From DATJFH01 sp035495815 (GTDB lineage Bacteria; Acidobacteriota; Terriglobia; Bryobacterales; Bryobacteraceae), in contig DATJFH010000208.1 in the NCBI GenBank assembly GCA_035495815.1, positions 1 to 8,486 of the forward strand: a stretch of DNA of 8,486 nt. The letters are read 5' to 3'. Below are positions 6,085 through 8,486 of the stretch, piece after piece. Position 1 is the stretch's first letter; each line of letters opens with the position of its first letter. Under the pieces are notes generated by a model that worked only from the letters and a program-made list of their open reading frames with translations, did no database searches and was not told where the DNA came from. Position numbers and translations under genes: made by a program.

Positions 6085-7329
6085 ATGCGAAGGCTCCTCA
6101 TCCTCTCTCTGGCGGCGGCGACCACGCTGGCGGCGCAATCCTACGATCTGCTCCTCAAAGGCGGGCACGTGATCGACCCCAAAAACAAGATCAACCAGGT
6201 GATGGACGTCGCCATCGCCGGCGGGAAAGTGGCCCGCGTCGCCCGGGACATTCCGGCGGCCGAGGCGAAAAAGATCGTGAATGCCGCCGGACTCTATGTG
6301 ACGCCGGGGCTGATCGACATTCACGTGCACGTCTATAAGCGAGCCAGCGACGCAGAGATGGTGAAGGAGAGCAGCAGCGTCCAGCCCGACGCATTCTCAT
6401 TCCGCAGCGGCGTGACCACCATGGTGGACGCCGGCACGTCCGGCTGGAAGGATTTTCCCGATTTCAAGCGGCGGATCATCGAGCGGTCCAACACTCGGAT
6501 TCTGGCGCTGCTCAACATCGTGGGCGCGGGGATGAGCACGGGAAAAGAGGACGACCCGGCCGAGATGGACCCCGAGGCGGCGGCCAGGATGGCGAAGGCC
6601 AACCCGGATATCGTGGTCGGATTCAAATCCGCGCACTATAACGGCAAGGGCTGGGAGTCGGTCGATAACGCCGAGAAAGCCGGCCGGCTGGCCGATCTCC
6701 CCGTAATGGTGGACTTCGGCTATCTCAACGAGACGCGCAACCTGCGCACGCTGCTCGCCGACAAGCTGCGGCCGGGCGACATTTATACGCACTGCTTTTC
6801 CGGGCATCGCGAGGAGCTGCTCGAAAGCGGAAAGGTCAACCCGGCGATGACGGTGGGACGGCAGCGCGGAATTTTTTTCGACGTGGGACACGGCGCCGGG
6901 AGTTTCTACTGGTACGTGGCAGTGCCGTTCTTCCAGCAGAAGTTCTATCCCGATTCGATTTCGACCGACCTCCACACAGGCAGCATGAACGCGGGCATGA
7001 AGGACATGGCGAACGTCATGTCGAAGATTTTGAACCTGGGCTCTTCCCTGGAGGAAGTGATCCGGATGTCCACCTGGAACGCCGCCAGGGAGATCAAGCG
7101 CCCGAACCTCGGCTCGCTCGGCGCCGGCTCGGACGCGGACGTGGCCGTCCTGCGCGTGGACAGGGGTCGCTTCGGATTCGTCGATTCGGCCGGCGCCAGC
7201 AATCAGGGCGCTCAGTCCATCGTCTGCGAGCTGACGCTGCGGGCAGGCAAGGTGGTGTGGGACCTGAACGGCCGCGCCAGCCAGGATTGGAAGAGCTTCC
7301 CCTATAAGAAGGAGGCCTGGAGGAAATAG
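6085..7329 (+). CDS. Secreted amidohydrolase/deacetylase-family metallohydrolase
   Basis: A 414-residue amidohydrolase-superfamily enzyme of the dihydroorotase-like deacetylase group; members cut cyclic amides or remove N-acyl groups. Residues 1-17 look like a signal peptide (MRRLL then an Ala/Leu core, cut near LAA-QS), unusual for this mostly cytoplasmic group and suggesting action in the periplasm. The small beta-domain opens with LLLKGGHVIDPKNK. Metal-site motifs: HVH (His80, His82) after TPGLID; VGFK (Lys181, the likely carboxylated bridging lysine); YTHCFSG (His236); DVGHGAGSF (His269); STDLH (Asp295, His297). At 207-211, where relatives usually have VHIG, this reads MVDFG, so Asp210 replaces the expected His ligand. 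The C-terminal strand set runs GSLGAGSDADVAVL to VVWDLNG. GAGG-type ribosome binding site GAGGT lies 6 bases before ATG 6085. It diverges from the Asp-box/hyuB unit, and its stop is 2 bases from that of the next gene. The substrate is unknown. Confidence 0.9.
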   Translation: MRRLLILSLAAATTLAAQSYDLLLKGGHVIDPKNKINQVMDVAIAGGKVARVARDIPAAEAKKIVNAAGLYVTPGLIDIHVHVYKRASDAEMVKESSSVQPDAFSFRSGVTTMVDAGTSGWKDFPDFKRRIIERSNTRILALLNIVGAGMSTGKEDDPAEMDPEAAARMAKANPDIVVGFKSAHYNGKGWESVDNAEKAGRLADLPVMVDFGYLNETRNLRTLLADKLRPGDIYTHCFSGHREELLESGKVNPAMTVGRQRGIFFDVGHGAGSFYWYVAVPFFQQKFYPDSISTDLHTGSMNAGMKDMANVMSKILNLGSSLEEVIRMSTWNAAREIKRPNLGSLGAGSDADVAVLRVDRGRFGFVDSAGASNQGAQSIVCELTLRAGKVVWDLNGRASQDWKSFPYKKEAWRK

Positions 7330-7331
7330 AG

Positions 7332-8486
7332 CTATCGCCCGGCGGCGAAATTGGCGATGGCTTCCGAGGTTCGCAGCGCGCGCCCGTACACTCGCACGCG
7401 CCCCATCTCGCCCTCGAAGCCCGGACCGATGCGCAGCATCTTGTCTCCGGCGCCTGAACGCAGGTTGGGACTGAACCGGCCCCACCCGAACTGCCGGGCG
7501 TCACCGCCGTCGCACAGCTTTCCGTCGATCACGAACGTGATGATTTTCGGCCCGCCGTCCACCATGACCGCGATGTGATGGGACTTCCCGGCCGCCAGCA
7601 GTCCGGGATCGGAATTCCAGCGATTCTCGGTCCGGCCGTCGTTGATTACGATCTCGGCCGTTCCGTTCGGCCCCGTCAACAGGGCGAATCCCTGGCCCTG
7701 CCCGGTGCGGTTGTCGAGCAGGACCTGCCCGGGCGCCAGCGAGCGAAACGTTACCCGCAGGTCGAGCGAGAACCCGGCGCGGAGGTCGTCCGTCCCGTAA
7801 TCGGATCGACGGGAGCGCTGCAGGAACAGCGGCAGCGCCGGCGCGTCCATCGAGTGGGGCGCTTTCTGTCCCGGGGGTAAATCCAGAAGCAGACCCTTCG
7901 TCACCGCCGGCTTTTCGCCGCCGCCTTCGAGCTGCGCCCACATTCCTTCGAGAAGCGCCGCATCGATCTCATGCACCCGGGCAATGTCCTTCTGTGTCTC
8001 GGTGAGAAAATACCTGCCGCCGTCCTCCACCAGGTCCGGATAGCTCATGCGGATAAACGGGTCGTCGTCATAAAGCGCGATTTCCGGCTGCGACCAGCGG
8101 ATGATCCTGCCCTTGGGTGAATCCGCTTCCACGCCGCCGGCCAGCCACACCGGGTTGCGGTCCTCGTACGCGATGGTCCGCCGCTTGGGATGCTCGCGAA
8201 TGAAGCGGCCCCCATGGTTGTGGAACCAGTAGATGTACTTGCCGTTGGCGCACCGCCAGGCGAAATTGGCCGCGCGCGGATGTTTCATCAGCCCGCCGCC
8301 GCCGTAGCGCATGTACTGCGGCGGATCCCACGTGCGGCCCTTGTCGCGGCTGTAGCTGAAAGCCGGGTGGCCGTCGATGGTGCGGTACACGCAGAAGATC
8401 GAGCCGTCGCTCAACGTAGTGAAGCTCTGCTCTTCGGCCACCGGACCGCCGCCCGCGGGAGTGCGCAGTCCAACGTCCCCCTCGGG
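7332..8486 (-). CDS. BNR/sialidase-fold protein with C-terminal LamG-like domain, 5' end outside window
   Basis: The C-terminal 384 residues of a larger protein. The frame stays open to base 8486; a GTG at 8441 could be read as a start but has no ribosome binding site and falls inside a propeller-like segment, so the start is beyond the right edge. Residues are numbered from that GTG. Residues about 1-160 look like a sialidase-type propeller, with an Asp-box SYSRDKGRTW (29-38) and a second blade-like run ending SQPEIALYDDDP. Residues about 220-369 look like a LamG/concanavalin-type beta-sandwich: FSLDLRVTFRSL, HHIAVMVDGG, ITFVIDGKL, and the GEMGRVRVYGRAL end. Such proteins bind or cut glycans outside the cell. 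The catalytic residues of the sialidase cannot be judged from this fragment. Its stop faces the amidohydrolase stop, so the two genes are convergent. Confidence 0.85.
   Translation of the reverse strand, partial: PEGDVGLRTPAGGGPVAEEQSFTTLSDGSIFCVYRTIDGHPAFSYSRDKGRTWDPPQYMRYGGGGLMKHPRAANFAWRCANGKYIYWFHNHGGRFIREHPKRRTIAYEDRNPVWLAGGVEADSPKGRIIRWSQPEIALYDDDPFIRMSYPDLVEDGGRYFLTETQKDIARVHEIDAALLEGMWAQLEGGGEKPAVTKGLLLDLPPGQKAPHSMDAPALPLFLQRSRRSDYGTDDLRAGFSLDLRVTFRSLAPGQVLLDNRTGQGQGFALLTGPNGTAEIVINDGRTENRWNSDPGLLAAGKSHHIAVMVDGGPKIITFVIDGKLCDGGDARQFGWGRFSPNLRSGAGDKMLRIGPGFEGEMGRVRVYGRALRTSEAIANFAAGR

Noticed and set aside
6397..7485. Minus-strand open frame (362 codons) opposite the amidohydrolase
   Set aside because: It is a shadow of a well-conserved enzyme frame and shows no family motif.
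8439..8441. GTG at 8441 as the start of the BNR-LamG protein
   Set aside because: No signal peptide or ribosome binding site; the open frame continues to the window edge and the fragment begins within a propeller blade.

Overview
The window is GC-rich, densely coded and looks chromosomal. The gene content suggests a soil-type Acidobacteriota, most likely of the Solibacter/Bryobacter group: an Hsp20 carrying a DUF2934 segment, secreted Asp-box proteins, a secreted amidohydrolase of the dihydroorotase-like deacetylase group, and a PAS hybrid histidine kinase. This assignment is inferred from family content only; there is no rRNA or other marker gene. I see no tRNA, rRNA, CRISPR array, transposase or integrase.

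Layout. (1) Bases 1-1791, plus strand: the 3' part of a membrane hybrid histidine kinase (sensor, one membrane segment, PAS, HisKA, HATPase, receiver), cut by the left edge. (2) Bases 1911-3315, minus strand: a stress-type cassette read in the order hsp20 (DUF2934 + alpha-crystallin domain), thioredoxin-2 type protein, then a 96-residue basic/hydrophobic protein of unknown function. A good sigma-54-like promoter match lies upstream of hsp20. (3) Bases 3501-5983, minus strand: a secreted Asp-box protein followed, with a 4-base ATGA overlap, by a HyuB/oxoprolinase beta-type protein with no HyuA partner beside it. (4) Bases 6085-7329, plus strand: a divergently transcribed, signal-peptide-bearing amidohydrolase. 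A 101-base divergent promoter region lies between (3) and (4). (5) Bases 7332-8486, minus strand: the C-terminal part of a sialidase-fold (BNR) protein ending in a LamG-like domain, cut by the right edge. Its stop is 2 bases from that of the amidohydrolase.

How they may work together. The hsp20, thioredoxin and small protein genes make sense as a protein-quality/redox stress unit. The Asp-box protein and HyuB gene are translationally coupled. With the divergent amidohydrolase they may form a locus for opening cyclic amides or removing acyl groups from amides, but no substrate can be read from the sequence. No gene-free stretch exceeds 300 bases; the longest is 3316-3500. I do not see a clear new defence or mobile system. 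The two most unusual features are the orphan HyuB coupled to a secreted Asp-box protein, and the hsp20/thioredoxin/small-protein cassette with a putative sigma-54 promoter.
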